A DNA stretch of 64,000 nucleotides from contig NZ_JACHJL010000005.1 in NCBI RefSeq assembly GCF_014203645.1, positions 186,001 through 250,000 of the forward strand, written 5' to 3'. Shown here in pieces: positions 36,918 through 46,242 of the stretch. Each line of letters starts with the position of its first letter. Position 1 is the stretch's first letter. The translations under genes and the position numbers were made by a program. The notes under the pieces are model-generated. The model was not told where the DNA came from. It searched no databases and saw only the letters and a list, made by a program, of their open reading frames with translations. Source of the stretch: Streptomyces zagrosensis (GTDB lineage Bacteria > Actinomycetota > Actinomycetes > Streptomycetales > Streptomycetaceae).

Positions 36918-38497
36918 GGGCGTCATCGACCGGGCCGATGGCCGGGCTCACCGTGGCGGAGATGCTGACCGTCGGCGCGCTGCACGGGGCCGATGAGGTG
37001 TTCTTGGCGGCGGGCGACAGCCCCGTGGAGCACCTGGTGTTGGCCGGAACTCTGCCTCGGTTGCGCGAGTTGGCGCCGAACACCCTGGTGGTGCTGCACG
37101 GCGAAGCGGCCAGCGGTGGCTGGTCGTTGGCCAGCGCCCTGCACACGGCCTGGGAGCGCCATGCCGCGGCGGTGGTCACCCCGCGGGTGGCGCTGAGTCG
37201 CTCTGCCGCGCTGTTGGCGCAGCGGCTGGGCATCACCGTGCTCGCCGTTGATCGGGACCCGGTGGAGGTGGCGTTGGCTTTGGCCGCCGAGGTGGCGCAG
37301 CCGGCGGCGGAGCGCGCCCGCCGGGTGGCCGCCTGCGCCGAACTGCTGGCGCAGCAGTCCACGGTGCGCGGGGTGCTCGGGGTGCTCAATGCGGAGTTGG
37401 CGGGCGTTTCGGTGGCTTTGCTGGTGGATGGGGGGCTGATCGCGGGCCGTGCCGCTGCCTTGCGGCCTGGCCGTGGGCGCATTGACGTACGGGTGGATGT
37501 GCCGGGTCCGGCCGGGCACCGCTGGGCCGAGTTGGTGGCCGCCGTACCCGAGCCGTCGAGGGGCTACGCGGAATATGTGCCCACGCTGCTGCGGTTGGCG
37601 CGGGCACCGTTGCTGGCCGCTTCGGCCCGCCAGCGCATCGAGACGGCCCGGCGTACCGCCCACGAGCAGGCCGCATTCCGGCTGCTGCGGGAGAGCGCTG
37701 AGAGCCGGGAGGCGGTGGCCGGGGCTCCCCTGGCTGCTGAGGAGCCGCTGACCGACTCGGAGCCGCCGATGTGGACCAGCGAGCTCGGGTGGCGCGTCAA
37801 AGGGGTCAACACGGCGATGTGGATCACCGCCCCGGCCGGCACGCGAGGCCCGCCGTCGCCGGAGCAGACCACGATGTTGCGGGTGGCGTGGGCCGAGCAG
37901 CTACGGGATTTGCCGCTCGTCGCCGATCAGGGCGGCTGGCTGAGCTGGTGGAACCAGCCGCCGGGGGCGCCGGACGAGGAGGTGTCGAAGCGGCTGCGCG
38001 CCCTGCTCGGCGATGTGGCGCGCGGGCATGGTGCGGCGGTCGGCATTGGTGCGCGGCGGCCCGGGGCCGCCGGGTTGCTGCGGTCGCTGCGCGAGGCTCA
38101 GTTGGCCGCCGGTGCGGCGTTGGCCGATGGGCCGGGTGCGGTGCGGGAGTTCAGCACGGCGGGGGTGGGTGCCGCGCTGGCCGCCCTGCCGGTGGGCCGG
38201 CTGGTCGCGGTCGCCGACCTGGTGTTTCCGGCCCTCGCCGACGTCCGCGACCGGGAGCAGATCGTGCGCACCGTGCTGGCCGTGCTGGACCACGGCGGCT
38301 CGCTCCACCAGGCGGCAGCGCAGTTGGGGGTGCATCGCAATACGGTGCTGGCCCGGTTGAAGCGGGCCCAGGAACTTGGTCTGGCGTACGACGACCCAGC
38401 CGGCAGGCTCGCCGTGCACGTGCTGTGCCACGCGCTGACGGTCGCCGGGCACCGGGCCCAGCCAACGGCTGCCGTTCGGCATGACTGGTCCGGGTGA
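36914..38497 (+). CDS. PucR-type transcriptional regulator
   Basis: 527 aa. The N-terminal PucR-like domain (TVAEMLTVGALHGADEVF, VEHLVLAG, VVLHGEAA) is typical of purine/hydantoin catabolism regulators. The C-terminal CdaR/PucR-type HTH is at about 470-505: LAVLDHGGSLHQAAAQLGVHRNTVLARLKRAQEL. It is the last gene of the DUF917 operon and probably controls this operon and/or hyuAB according to a hydantoin- or purine-related ligand. The GTG start overlaps the preceding stop by 4 bp. Confidence 0.88.
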   Translation: MRASSTGPMAGLTVAEMLTVGALHGADEVFLAAGDSPVEHLVLAGTLPRLRELAPNTLVVLHGEAASGGWSLASALHTAWERHAAAVVTPRVALSRSAALLAQRLGITVLAVDRDPVEVALALAAEVAQPAAERARRVAACAELLAQQSTVRGVLGVLNAELAGVSVALLVDGGLIAGRAAALRPGRGRIDVRVDVPGPAGHRWAELVAAVPEPSRGYAEYVPTLLRLARAPLLAASARQRIETARRTAHEQAAFRLLRESAESREAVAGAPLAAEEPLTDSEPPMWTSELGWRVKGVNTAMWITAPAGTRGPPSPEQTTMLRVAWAEQLRDLPLVADQGGWLSWWNQPPGAPDEEVSKRLRALLGDVARGHGAAVGIGARRPGAAGLLRSLREAQLAAGAALADGPGAVREFSTAGVGAALAALPVGRLVAVADLVFPALADVRDREQIVRTVLAVLDHGGSLHQAAAQLGVHRNTVLARLKRAQELGLAYDDPAGRLAVHVLCHALTVAGHRAQPTAAVRHDWSG

Positions 38498-38511
38498 CAC
38501 CAAGCCAGCAT

Positions 38512-38561
38512 GCGGTGGGCGCCCGGCGGCGGTGGGTACCGCATCGCCGGGCGCCCACCGC
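38512..38561. terminator. Bidirectional terminator between pucR-like gene and hyuB
   Basis: Perfect 17-bp inverted repeat (GCGGTGGGCGCCCGGCG and complement) with a 16-nt loop in the 82-bp gap between convergent genes. Confidence 0.9.
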
Positions 38562-38579
38562 GGGTGGGCCAGGTCGCGC

Positions 38580-40259
38580 TCAGTCGCCGATGCCGTACTG
38601 GCGCAACGCTGCCTCGGGGCTGACGAACCGGTCGGCGATGTCGGCGCGTACCGCCTGCGGGTCTCGCTTCGTCGCGTCGCCGAAGCCGCCACCGCCGCCG
38701 GTGCTGCACCGTACGACATCGCCTTGGGCGAGCCTCAGCCCGTTGGCCTTGAGCAGTCGGCGTTCGTCGGGACGGCCCGGGTTGATGACGACGTCCGGAC
38801 CTACCGCGTCGTCGCCGCCGAACAGGCCCCACGCGGGCTGCTTGGAGCGTTCGAACCACAGCGACACGGTGCAGTCGGACAGCGCCTCGTACTCGCGGGT
38901 GACGCCGTTGCCGCCGCGCCACTGGCCGGCGCCGCCGCTGTCGGGCCGCATGCCGTAGGACGTGATACGGAACGGGAATCGGGTCTCGAAGACCTCGACC
39001 GGTACGTCCTTGAGTGAGCCGTTGACATTGTTGATGAGCGCGCTCTCGCCATCCGAGCCACGCCAGGCCCCCCAACCACCCAAGGTGGCCTCCAGGCTGA
39101 CGTACTCACGTGCCACGCGCGGATCGAAGCCCGCGAGGAGCACGATCATCGAGTCGCCGTGGCTGGCCGCGGCGACGCGTTCGGGCACGGCCGGCGCCAG
39201 CGCGCGGCCGACCATGTCGATGAGCAGGCCAAGGTGGGAGAAGTACCACTGGCAGGCGGCGGGGGCCTTGGCGCCGAGCACCGAACCCTCCCGTACCTGG
39301 GTGGTCATGGTCCTGAACGAGCCGCCGTTGCCGGGCACGTCCGGGCTCACCAGCAGCTTGTAGCCCACTCGCAGGGCCGAAACCGCTTGCGCGACACCGC
39401 AGTTGACGGGGCCGGTCGTCTGGTCGGCGGATTCGGTGACGTCGAAGTCGATCGTGTCGCCCGCCACCGTGATCCGCAGGCTGATGGGTACCGGCGTCTC
39501 CAGGTCGATGCCGTCGTTGTCCAGTACGCCGTCTGCGGTGTACACGCCGTCTGGGATGGCGGCGACCACCTCGCGCTCCAGGAGTTCGGTCTGCCGGAAG
39601 ATTTCGGTGCTGGCACCTTCCAGGGTTTCCAAACCGAACCGGTCCACGATCTCCGTCAGCCGGGCCGAACCCATCTGGATGCAGGCGATCATCGCGTGCA
39701 TGTCGCCCGTGGTGGGGTAGGGGAAGCGGACGTTGGTGGCGATCGTGTCGATGATCTCGCGGACGAACTCTCCGCCTGCCACCAGCTTTTGCGGACCAAG
39801 CCGCAGGCCCTCTTGGAAGATGTTGACCGAGTCCATGGAGCCGCCGGGGTCCTTGGAACCCACATCGATCCAGTGCGCACGGGAGGCCGTGAAGCCGATC
39901 AGCTGGTCGTGGTGGAAGACCGGGCCGAAGATGGTGACGTCGTTGAGGTGGGTGCCGCCCAGATAGCTGTCGTTGAGAATCCATACGTCCCCGGGTTGCC
40001 AGATCTCCCGCCCGAAGCGCTCCTCGGTGGCCCGGGTACAGGTCTCCAGGTTGCCGAGGAAGATGGGCAGCCCCGCCGACTGGCCGAGGACTTGGTGGTG
40101 AGCGTCGAGCAGCGCCACCACACAGTCACCGCACTCGTAGATGATGGGGGTGTACGCGGAGCGGATGAGCGTCGCGTTCATGTCCTCGGCCGAGGAGTTG
40201 AGCGCGCTGCGGATGATCTCGACGGTTACCGGGTCAACTGCCGTGGTGGTGGTCATCAC
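38580..40259 (-). CDS. hyuB: HyuB, hydantoinase B/oxoprolinase-type subunit
   Basis: 559 aa, full length. Conserved: DPVTVEIIRSALNSSAEDMN at the start, GQSAGLPIFLG, DVWILNDSYLGGTHLNDV, SRAHWIDVG, GPVNCG, the late YGMRPDSGGAGQWRGGNGV and STGGGGGFG. With HyuA it forms a complex hydrolysing hydantoins or 5-oxoproline-like rings, usually ATP-dependently. The GTG at 40259 overlaps the hyuA stop; ATG 40256 is the alternative. Exact substrate not readable. Confidence 0.93.
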   Translation of the reverse strand: MMTTTTAVDPVTVEIIRSALNSSAEDMNATLIRSAYTPIIYECGDCVVALLDAHHQVLGQSAGLPIFLGNLETCTRATEERFGREIWQPGDVWILNDSYLGGTHLNDVTIFGPVFHHDQLIGFTASRAHWIDVGSKDPGGSMDSVNIFQEGLRLGPQKLVAGGEFVREIIDTIATNVRFPYPTTGDMHAMIACIQMGSARLTEIVDRFGLETLEGASTEIFRQTELLEREVVAAIPDGVYTADGVLDNDGIDLETPVPISLRITVAGDTIDFDVTESADQTTGPVNCGVAQAVSALRVGYKLLVSPDVPGNGGSFRTMTTQVREGSVLGAKAPAACQWYFSHLGLLIDMVGRALAPAVPERVAAASHGDSMIVLLAGFDPRVAREYVSLEATLGGWGAWRGSDGESALINNVNGSLKDVPVEVFETRFPFRITSYGMRPDSGGAGQWRGGNGVTREYEALSDCTVSLWFERSKQPAWGLFGGDDAVGPDVVINPGRPDERRLLKANGLRLAQGDVVRCSTGGGGGFGDATKRDPQAVRADIADRFVSPEAALRQYGIGD

Positions 40260-42298
40260 TTGCCCTTCACTCGGATGATCAGTGAGCCGATCTCGTCCAC
40301 GCTCACGTCATACCCGGGCGGTACGACGCTGGTGGCGGTGGCCTCGACGATGACCGCGGGTCCGTCGAAGCGGTGCCCTGCGCGCAGGTCGTCCCGGTGC
40401 ACGACGATGGAGTCGGTCCGCTGGCCGCCGAAGACGACCGGGCGGGTGCGGTGCGGGAAGTCGGGCCCGGCCGCCTTCTCCAGCGGCTCGGGCTCGGCGC
40501 GGCCCAGGTCGCCGAGTGCGGTGCTGCGCAGGGTGACGAACTCGATCGGTGCGCCGGGGTTAGCGTGCCCGTAGCGGCTGTGGTGCATCTCGGCGAAGCG
40601 ATCGGCCATCACCGCACGGAAGTTGTCCAGTTGGGGCTCGTCCGCGCTGGTCAGTGGCACGGTGAGGGTGTATTCCTGGGCGGCGTAGCGAATGTCCACG
40701 GCGTGCTGGACCGTGCGCTGGTCCGCGACGACGCCCTCGCCGGCCAGCGAGGCCAGGCCCTCGTCCTCCATGGCGGTGAGCTTGCCTGCCATGTCTGCGG
40801 CATCCAGGTCCGCGTCGAGGAAGAAGTACGGCTCCGAGAAGTCCTTGCGGATCTGCGTTTGGAGCATGCCCCAGGCCGAGAACGCGCCGGGGAACCGCGG
40901 CACGATCGTCTCGGCGATGCCGAGTTCGCGGGCGAGGAACACCGCGTGCATGGGGCCCGCGCCACCGAAGGCGACCAGGCTGAAGTCGCGTGGTTCGATG
41001 CCGCGGGAGACGGTGATGGTACGGATGGCCTGCGCCATCTTGGAGTTGGCGACATCGCAGATGCCCTCTGCCATGGCGGTGGTCTCCAGGCCCAGATCGC
41101 CGGCCAGCCGGTCCACGGCGCTGATCGCCGCGTCCTGGTCCAAGGTCAGCTGACCCGCGGCGAAGCCCTGCGGATCGACCCGGCCGAGCACCAAGTTCGC
41201 GTCGGTGACGGTCGGTTCGGTGCCGCCGCGCCCATAGCAGGCCGGCCCGGGGCTGGCGCCCGCCGACCGCGGGCCCACCCGCAGCCCGCCCGCCTCGGCG
41301 TAGGCGACGGAGCCGCCGCCCGCTCCCACGGTGTGGATGTTGACGACGCTCATCAGCATCGGCAGGCCCTCAAGGCGGGCCTCCGCGGCGACGTCCGGCT
41401 TCCCGTCCACGACGAGTGACACATCGAAGGACGTGCCGCCCATGTCGATGCCGATGAGGTTGGGCCGGTCGGTCACCTGGGCCAGTTCATGAGCGCCCAT
41501 CGCCCCGCCGACCGGGCCCGACAGCAGCGTTTGGAGCGGTCGCCGCCGTGCCGACTCCGCGGTCAGGACGCCGCCGGATGACTGCATCACATGCAGGGGG
41601 ACGGACAGTCCGCCCGCACGCAACTCCCCCTCAAGCTGGCTGAGGTACTGCCGTACCACCGGGCCGGTGTAGCTCTCGATCACGGCGGATGAGGTGCGCT
41701 CGTACTCGCGCCACTCCTTGGCCGCCTCGTGCGAGAGGGACACGGTGAAGTCCTCGCCCAGTTCCTCGGCGACGATCTCCTTGGCCCGCAGCTCGTGCTG
41801 CGGGTTCTTGTAGCTGAACAGGAAGGCGATGGCGATCGCGCCGTGCCCCTCGCGCTGCGCCCGGCGCGCGGCCTGCCGTACTGCGTCCTCGTCCAGCGGC
41901 CTTACCTGCGCGCCGTCTTGCGCGAGCCGGCCGCCGATCGCCACCACGTCCCGGCGCGGCACCAGCGGTTCCGGCTTGCGGTAGTGCACGTCGTACAGCC
42001 GGGTTCGTGGGCCGCGGGCGATGTGGTACGTATCCTCGGCGCCCTGCGTGGCGAGCAGCAAGACGCGGACGCCGCGCCGCTCCAAGAAGGCGTTGAGCCC
42101 CTGGGTGGTGCCGTGCACCATAAAGCTGATGTCGCCCGGAGAGGCGACGACCGACGCCAGTCCGGACAGGACGCCACGGCTGAGGTCGCCTGGCGTCGTG
42201 GACGCCTTGGTCGCGGCGAACCGGCCGGTTTCCTCGTCGTAGGTGACGACATCGGTGAACGTTCCCCCGATATCCATCGACACGCGGTAGCGGGTCAT
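40256..42298 (-). CDS. hyuA: HyuA, hydantoinase A/oxoprolinase-type subunit
   Basis: 680 aa. ASKHA ATP-binding features intact: DIGGTFTDVVTYD (phosphate 1, residues ~9-21), VHGTTQGLNAFLE, SLSHE, SGPVGGAMGA, GIDMGGTSFDVSLV (phosphate 2) and AFGGAGPMHA. A full AAGGAGG precedes the ATG at 42298. Partner of HyuB immediately downstream. It contrasts with the degenerate ASKHA protein encoded on the opposite strand 4.4 kb away. Confidence 0.94.
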   Translation of the reverse strand: MTRYRVSMDIGGTFTDVVTYDEETGRFAATKASTTPGDLSRGVLSGLASVVASPGDISFMVHGTTQGLNAFLERRGVRVLLLATQGAEDTYHIARGPRTRLYDVHYRKPEPLVPRRDVVAIGGRLAQDGAQVRPLDEDAVRQAARRAQREGHGAIAIAFLFSYKNPQHELRAKEIVAEELGEDFTVSLSHEAAKEWREYERTSSAVIESYTGPVVRQYLSQLEGELRAGGLSVPLHVMQSSGGVLTAESARRRPLQTLLSGPVGGAMGAHELAQVTDRPNLIGIDMGGTSFDVSLVVDGKPDVAAEARLEGLPMLMSVVNIHTVGAGGGSVAYAEAGGLRVGPRSAGASPGPACYGRGGTEPTVTDANLVLGRVDPQGFAAGQLTLDQDAAISAVDRLAGDLGLETTAMAEGICDVANSKMAQAIRTITVSRGIEPRDFSLVAFGGAGPMHAVFLARELGIAETIVPRFPGAFSAWGMLQTQIRKDFSEPYFFLDADLDAADMAGKLTAMEDEGLASLAGEGVVADQRTVQHAVDIRYAAQEYTLTVPLTSADEPQLDNFRAVMADRFAEMHHSRYGHANPGAPIEFVTLRSTALGDLGRAEPEPLEKAAGPDFPHRTRPVVFGGQRTDSIVVHRDDLRAGHRFDGPAVIVEATATSVVPPGYDVSVDEIGSLIIRVKGK

Positions 42299-42502
42299 GA
42301 ACCCTCCTTGAGTGCGGAACCTGCTCCGCAAGCTAGAAGGCGCCGATGACGCCGCCATGTGCGGGCCGCACACCCTGCTCACGGTTGCCCGTGCTCCGCG
42401 CACCACCGCGGAAGATGCTCGTACGGGTGTCCGGGTGCGGCTGGACCGGCGCGGGAGCGCTCATGCTGCGCTGCGCTGCTCCGCTCTGCGCTGCTCTGCG
42501 CT

Positions 42503-42537
42503 GCTCGGCTCGGCTCGGCTCGGCTCGGCTCGGCTCG
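42503..42537. repeat. 7 x 5-bp tandem repeat (GCTCG)
   Basis: Seven perfect units in the spacer between the SnoaL-like gene and hyuA, preceded by a degenerate CTGCG/CTGCT-rich stretch. Confidence 0.9.
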
Positions 42538-42579
42538 GTGAGCCGAGCGGAGGCGGGGCCCCGCTGTCGGGTCGGGCGG

Positions 42580-43020
42580 TCAGTCGGCGGCCTGTCCGTC
42601 CTCGTGCAGATGGGTGATGAGCCAGCCCCCATGGGCGCGCCGTAGCACCGCGGTGTTGCGCAGCAGCCCCGACGGCCGGTCACGGTAGTCGATGCGCAGC
42701 CAGTGCCGGCAGACGGCCAGTTCCCCGAAGACGTCGATGACCTGGTCGTACGCGGTCAGTCCGGCCTCGACGGGGCCGCCGCCAGCGCGCTCGGCGGCGG
42801 GTCGCTGCGCGCGCACCTGGTCGAGTGCCGGCTTGCCGAGCAGCAGCTGTGGTGTGGCCGAGTCCCAGACGGTGGCCTCGGGGTCGAGATGGGCATCGAT
42901 ACGAGCCCGATCGCCCGCCAGGTACGCCTCGTACATGTCGGTGAACACCGCCCACACGGCCGCAAGGTCGGTGGCGGAGCCGCCGGGGCGCGCGGAGCTA
43001 CGGGAAACATCGGACGGCAT
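42580..43020 (-). CDS. SnoaL-like (nuclear transport factor 2 fold) protein
   Basis: 146 aa with the helix-strand pattern of SnoaL/DUF4440 proteins: VWAVFTDMYEAYLAGDRARIDAHLDPEATVWDS at residues ~20-52 and VCRHWLRIDYRDRPSG...LRNTAVLRRAHGGWLITHLHED at the end. Such proteins are small cyclases, isomerases or binding domains; no catalytic assignment is possible. ATG 43020 is preceded by AGGTG; GTG 43029 is the alternative. It lies 281 bp upstream of hyuA on the same strand, across the 5-bp repeat. Confidence 0.8.
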   Translation of the reverse strand: MPSDVSRSSARPGGSATDLAAVWAVFTDMYEAYLAGDRARIDAHLDPEATVWDSATPQLLLGKPALDQVRAQRPAAERAGGGPVEAGLTAYDQVIDVFGELAVCRHWLRIDYRDRPSGLLRNTAVLRRAHGGWLITHLHEDGQAAD

Positions 43021-43206
43021 GTGGGGCACCTGTCATCGGGGGTCTTGGGGCGCAGCAGGCCCCGCGACCAAGCCGTAGGCGGGTTGCCGTTGCTGCCCTT
43101 CGCACCCTACCAACGCCGAAAACACGGTCCTGAGCAGCGCATGCCGCAAGGCGTCCGTCGAGGCCGGCCACCAAAAGCCCCCGCGCATGCGCTGCCGGCC
43201 GGGCCG

Positions 43207-44172
43207 TCAGGCGGTGCAGTGCTTGTGGGCGTCAAGACGTACCTTGCGACCGGTGAACTCCTCCAGGATGGCGATGTTCTCCGGGGCGTAGTTCGTCGCG
43301 GTGATCTTGTCGGCGTCGGGGCCGCCCACGACTCCCGTGTACGGCGCGGACTTCTCCAACCAGTAGGCCGTGCGCAGGAATTGGGTCAGCACCAGGTCGC
43401 GCAGCTTGGGTTCGGCCTTGATCTTGGCCCAGTAGTCGGGGTGCTTGTCCTTGGCGACGCGCAGATAGAGCAGCAGGTACCGCAGGTTGGTGGCGGCGAT
43501 GTCCCTGGCGTTGCTGGCTCCGACTCCCTTGATGAACTCGTGGACGACCGTCACCGACGGCAGTCCGGTCAAGCCGGCGTTTTGCTCTGCCAGTACGCCC
43601 TGGAGGAGGTAGGCACCCTGCGTCTTGTCGCGCAGATAGATGTTGTCCATGGAGGTGGTGAGCTTGTCCTTGATCAGCGGCAGGATCTCCTTGCGTGGGA
43701 AGCCGCCGCGCACCGGCACCTGCAACGCCTGCTGGGAGCCGTTGATCCAGGCAGCGATGTGCACGTCCCACTTGGTCCTGGACGGGTCGAGGTCCCACAT
43801 GTGGGTTTCCTCGTGAATCGCCACCATCATCGATTCGGCGAATCCTTCGAAGCTCCTCTTGTTGACGAACTGGTCCCAGTATTTGTCCTTGGCCTGGGCG
43901 ATCGCCAGCTTTTCGCCGCTGGGCCAACGGCGCTTGTACATGGCCTGGAGGGTCTGCATCCAGTTCGCCGAGGTGAAGGCCGCCTTGAGGTCTCGTAGGT
44001 CGGCTTGGGGGTTCGACGGCTCGTCGTAGCAAAAGGGTTCGGCGGCGCTGGCGGGCCGCCCGTCAGCGGTGGGCCCCGCCGGGACGGGGTCGGCTACAGC
44101 CACGTAGCCCGACCCGAAGGACAGGGCAAGGCAGCCGGTCAGCAGGCGCAGGGAACGTCGTCCACGGCTCAC
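43207..44172 (-). CDS. Secreted protein with HExxH zincin motif
   Basis: 321 aa. A Sec-type signal peptide (RRSLRLLTG..., cleavage near AVA-DP at 27) indicates export. Residues 120-124 are HEETH, inside MMVAIHEETHMWDLDPS, the zinc-binding helix of many metallopeptidases. The rest is mostly helical with no recognised family. The GTG at 44172 is chosen for its spacing from GAGG. The third zinc ligand is not obvious, so peptidase activity is a hypothesis. Confidence 0.65.
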   Translation of the reverse strand: MSRGRRSLRLLTGCLALSFGSGYVAVADPVPAGPTADGRPASAAEPFCYDEPSNPQADLRDLKAAFTSANWMQTLQAMYKRRWPSGEKLAIAQAKDKYWDQFVNKRSFEGFAESMMVAIHEETHMWDLDPSRTKWDVHIAAWINGSQQALQVPVRGGFPRKEILPLIKDKLTTSMDNIYLRDKTQGAYLLQGVLAEQNAGLTGLPSVTVVHEFIKGVGASNARDIAATNLRYLLLYLRVAKDKHPDYWAKIKAEPKLRDLVLTQFLRTAYWLEKSAPYTGVVGGPDADKITATNYAPENIAILEEFTGRKVRLDAHKHCTA

Positions 44173-44320
44173 AGGAAAACCTCGTCTCAAAGCGGACGTG
44201 CGGGAGACCTAGCAGGGCCCGGGCCTTCTTGTCGTGTACACAACTTAATAAGCCGCATGGGGCGCGCCTACTTCCACTGCGTCATAACGCGCCGAGAGGG
44301 ACGCCGGGCCCCGGCGGGTA

Positions 44321-44338
44321 CGGGCCGGTGTCGGCCCG
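44321..44338 (-). terminator. Hairpin downstream of the WD40-like gene
   Basis: CGGGCCG-GTGT-CGGCCCG, 7-bp perfect stem, 37 bp after the stop at 44375. Confidence 0.55.
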
Positions 44339-44374
44339 GCGCCCTGCCCCCGGGCGCGGCGCACGCCGTCGCTG

Positions 44375-45370
44375 TCACGGCGCGGGCGGTAGCACCCGCA
44401 ACCCGCTGTCGGTGGCGACGAGCAGGCCCATGTCGGGATGGACGGCGAGGTCGTTGACGTAGTCGTCCACCTGCCAGGCACCGCGGGCCCGGCCGTCCCG
44501 CACATCCCACGCCCGCACCTGCCCCTCCTCCGTGCCGGTGACCAGGACCGGGTGGCCGCCCGGGCGGTGGGAGCCGACCGCAAGCGCGGTGAGGTCATCG
44601 CCGTGCCTGATGGCGGTTTCCTGTGCGATGCCCGTCAGCGCGTCGAAGAAGCGGATGGTGTGCAGGGGTTCGGTGGCCGCTGCGATGAGCCAACCCTGCG
44701 GGGTCTGCCCCACCGCGCACAGCGCGTCAACGTTCAACCCGTCGATACGAAAGGCGATCTCCGCGGTCGTCAGGTCGTAGACGACCGCGTAGAAGAGTTC
44801 GCGTGTGTATCCACCCTCATCGTCGTCCTCCCACTGCCAGGCGGAGGTGGCCACCACGGCAAGCGGGCGCTGCGGGGGCCCCGCGACGAGCGTGCGCAAG
44901 AGCGGCCGGGTATGCGCGGTGGCCTCGGGCAGCGCCCGCAGCTCCGCGGTGCCCGGGTCCCACATCGCACAGGTGCCGCGGGCGACGCCCACCAGCAGCA
45001 CCCACCGCCCGGTCACCTGCGCGAGGCCGAGCGCGCCCATGCCAGCGGGCGCGTGGGCCGGCGCGGTCCACGGCCCCGGGCAGCCATCGGGCGGGGCGCT
45101 GACACGGGTGCGAACGCGGCCTGTGCCGTCCCGGCCGGTGACCTCCAGCAGCGCGGGCACGCCGCTCTGACCGCTGGGCAGCAGCGTCGCCCGATGTGCC
45201 ACGAGCTCCGCGCACCGGCGGGGCAGCGCAGCGCCCGCCCGCCACAGCCGCGGCTCCTGCCCGGTGCCGTACACGAGGGCGTACGGGCTGCCGGGCAGCG
45301 CGCACACGCCGTCGCAGGCCACGGGATCGACCACAGCCGGCGCACCGAACCACGAACGCGGGGCTCGCAT
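44375..45370 (-). CDS. WD40-like beta-propeller protein
   Basis: 331 aa with several propeller-type repeats, clearest at the C-terminus: GDDLTALAVGSHRPGGHPVLVTGTEEGQVRAWDVRDGR and VNDLAVHPDMGLLVATDSGLRVL. No signal peptide or membrane segment, so probably a cytosolic scaffold. ATG 45370 follows AGGAGG. Partners unknown. Confidence 0.75.
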   Translation of the reverse strand: MRAPRSWFGAPAVVDPVACDGVCALPGSPYALVYGTGQEPRLWRAGAALPRRCAELVAHRATLLPSGQSGVPALLEVTGRDGTGRVRTRVSAPPDGCPGPWTAPAHAPAGMGALGLAQVTGRWVLLVGVARGTCAMWDPGTAELRALPEATAHTRPLLRTLVAGPPQRPLAVVATSAWQWEDDDEGGYTRELFYAVVYDLTTAEIAFRIDGLNVDALCAVGQTPQGWLIAAATEPLHTIRFFDALTGIAQETAIRHGDDLTALAVGSHRPGGHPVLVTGTEEGQVRAWDVRDGRARGAWQVDDYVNDLAVHPDMGLLVATDSGLRVLPPAP

Positions 45371-45697
45371 CGAAATGACGACCTCCTGACCATGTTCCAC
45401 CGACGACAGGCGGTCAGGGTAACGCCGGGCGCTACGCGGCTCGTTCGACCCGATCGCCGTGTGCGCTCACACCGTCCGGCGCTCCCACCGCGCGCTGGCC
45501 GAAGGGCGCCGTAGTGCAACCATCTCGCAACCTCCTACGGAGTTGGCTGAGGGCTTGTCCGCGGGATGGCTCGGGCCGGCTCGGCAGTCGCGGAGGTCGT
45601 ACAGGATCGGCTTGGCGCCGCCTCGCGCGCGTACCCGCGCGGTGGTGGCCTCAGCGCATGGTGCGCGCAGGGCGGGACGACGAGGTGGGAGTCCGGG
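45371..45697. other. Intergenic between divergent genes
   Basis: Promoter region of the WD40-like and DUF779 genes. No specific element recognised. Confidence 0.4.
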
Positions 45698-46087
45698 ATG
45701 AGTGACGCGTACGGCATCTCCCGCATTGCGCTGAGCGAGTCGGCGCAGGAGCTGCTGCGAAAGCTCACCCGACTACACGGGCCGCTGATGTTCCATCAGT
45801 CGGGCGGTTGCTGTGACGGCAGTGCGCCCATGTGCTACCCAAGGGGCGAGTTCCGCACCGGGGCCGCCGATGTGTTGCTCGCTTCCCTTGCGGTCGTCGG
45901 GCTCGCCGAGCAGATCGACTTTTGGATGGCGGCTCAACAGTTCGAACGCTGGCGGCATACGCATCTCACCGTGGACGTGGTGCCGGGGCGAGGCAGCGGA
46001 TTTTCGGTGGAGGCGCCCGAGGGCGTGCGCTTTCTGATCCGCTCGCGGCTACTCACCGATCAAGAGCGGCTGCTCCTGGACGGCTGA
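45698..46087 (+). CDS. DUF779-family protein
   Basis: 129 aa. The family core MFHQSGGCCDGSAPMCYP (about 30-47) is intact, with paired cysteines suggesting metal or redox chemistry. DUF779 proteins are often near aldehyde dehydrogenase genes, but none is adjacent here. ATG 45698 follows GTGGGAG. Confidence 0.85.
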   Translation: MSDAYGISRIALSESAQELLRKLTRLHGPLMFHQSGGCCDGSAPMCYPRGEFRTGAADVLLASLAVVGLAEQIDFWMAAQQFERWRHTHLTVDVVPGRGSGFSVEAPEGVRFLIRSRLLTDQERLLLDG

Positions 46088-46110
46088 GCGGCCAGCGCCT
46101 TGGCATCCTT

Positions 46111-46170
46111 CGCCGGGCCTGGCCCGGCGCCCCCGGATGGGCGGCTGACGTGGACGGCGCGTCAGCCGCC
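46111..46170. terminator. Two hairpins between convergent genes
   Basis: CGCCGGGC-CTG-GCCCGGCG (46111-46129) and GGCGGCTGACG / CGTCAGCCGCC (46140-46150 with 46160-46170), both perfect, in the gap between the DUF779 gene and the c-di-GMP gene. Confidence 0.7.
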
Positions 46171-46242
46171 TGTGCGGCATGAGGCGGTTCGTGCCCGGGG
46201 CCGAGCAGGGCGGAGTGGAGTGGAGTGGGCTAGCCGGAGTGG

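Noticed and set aside
39159..40574. 471-codon plus-strand frame
   Set aside because: Shadow of hyuB and the end of hyuA.
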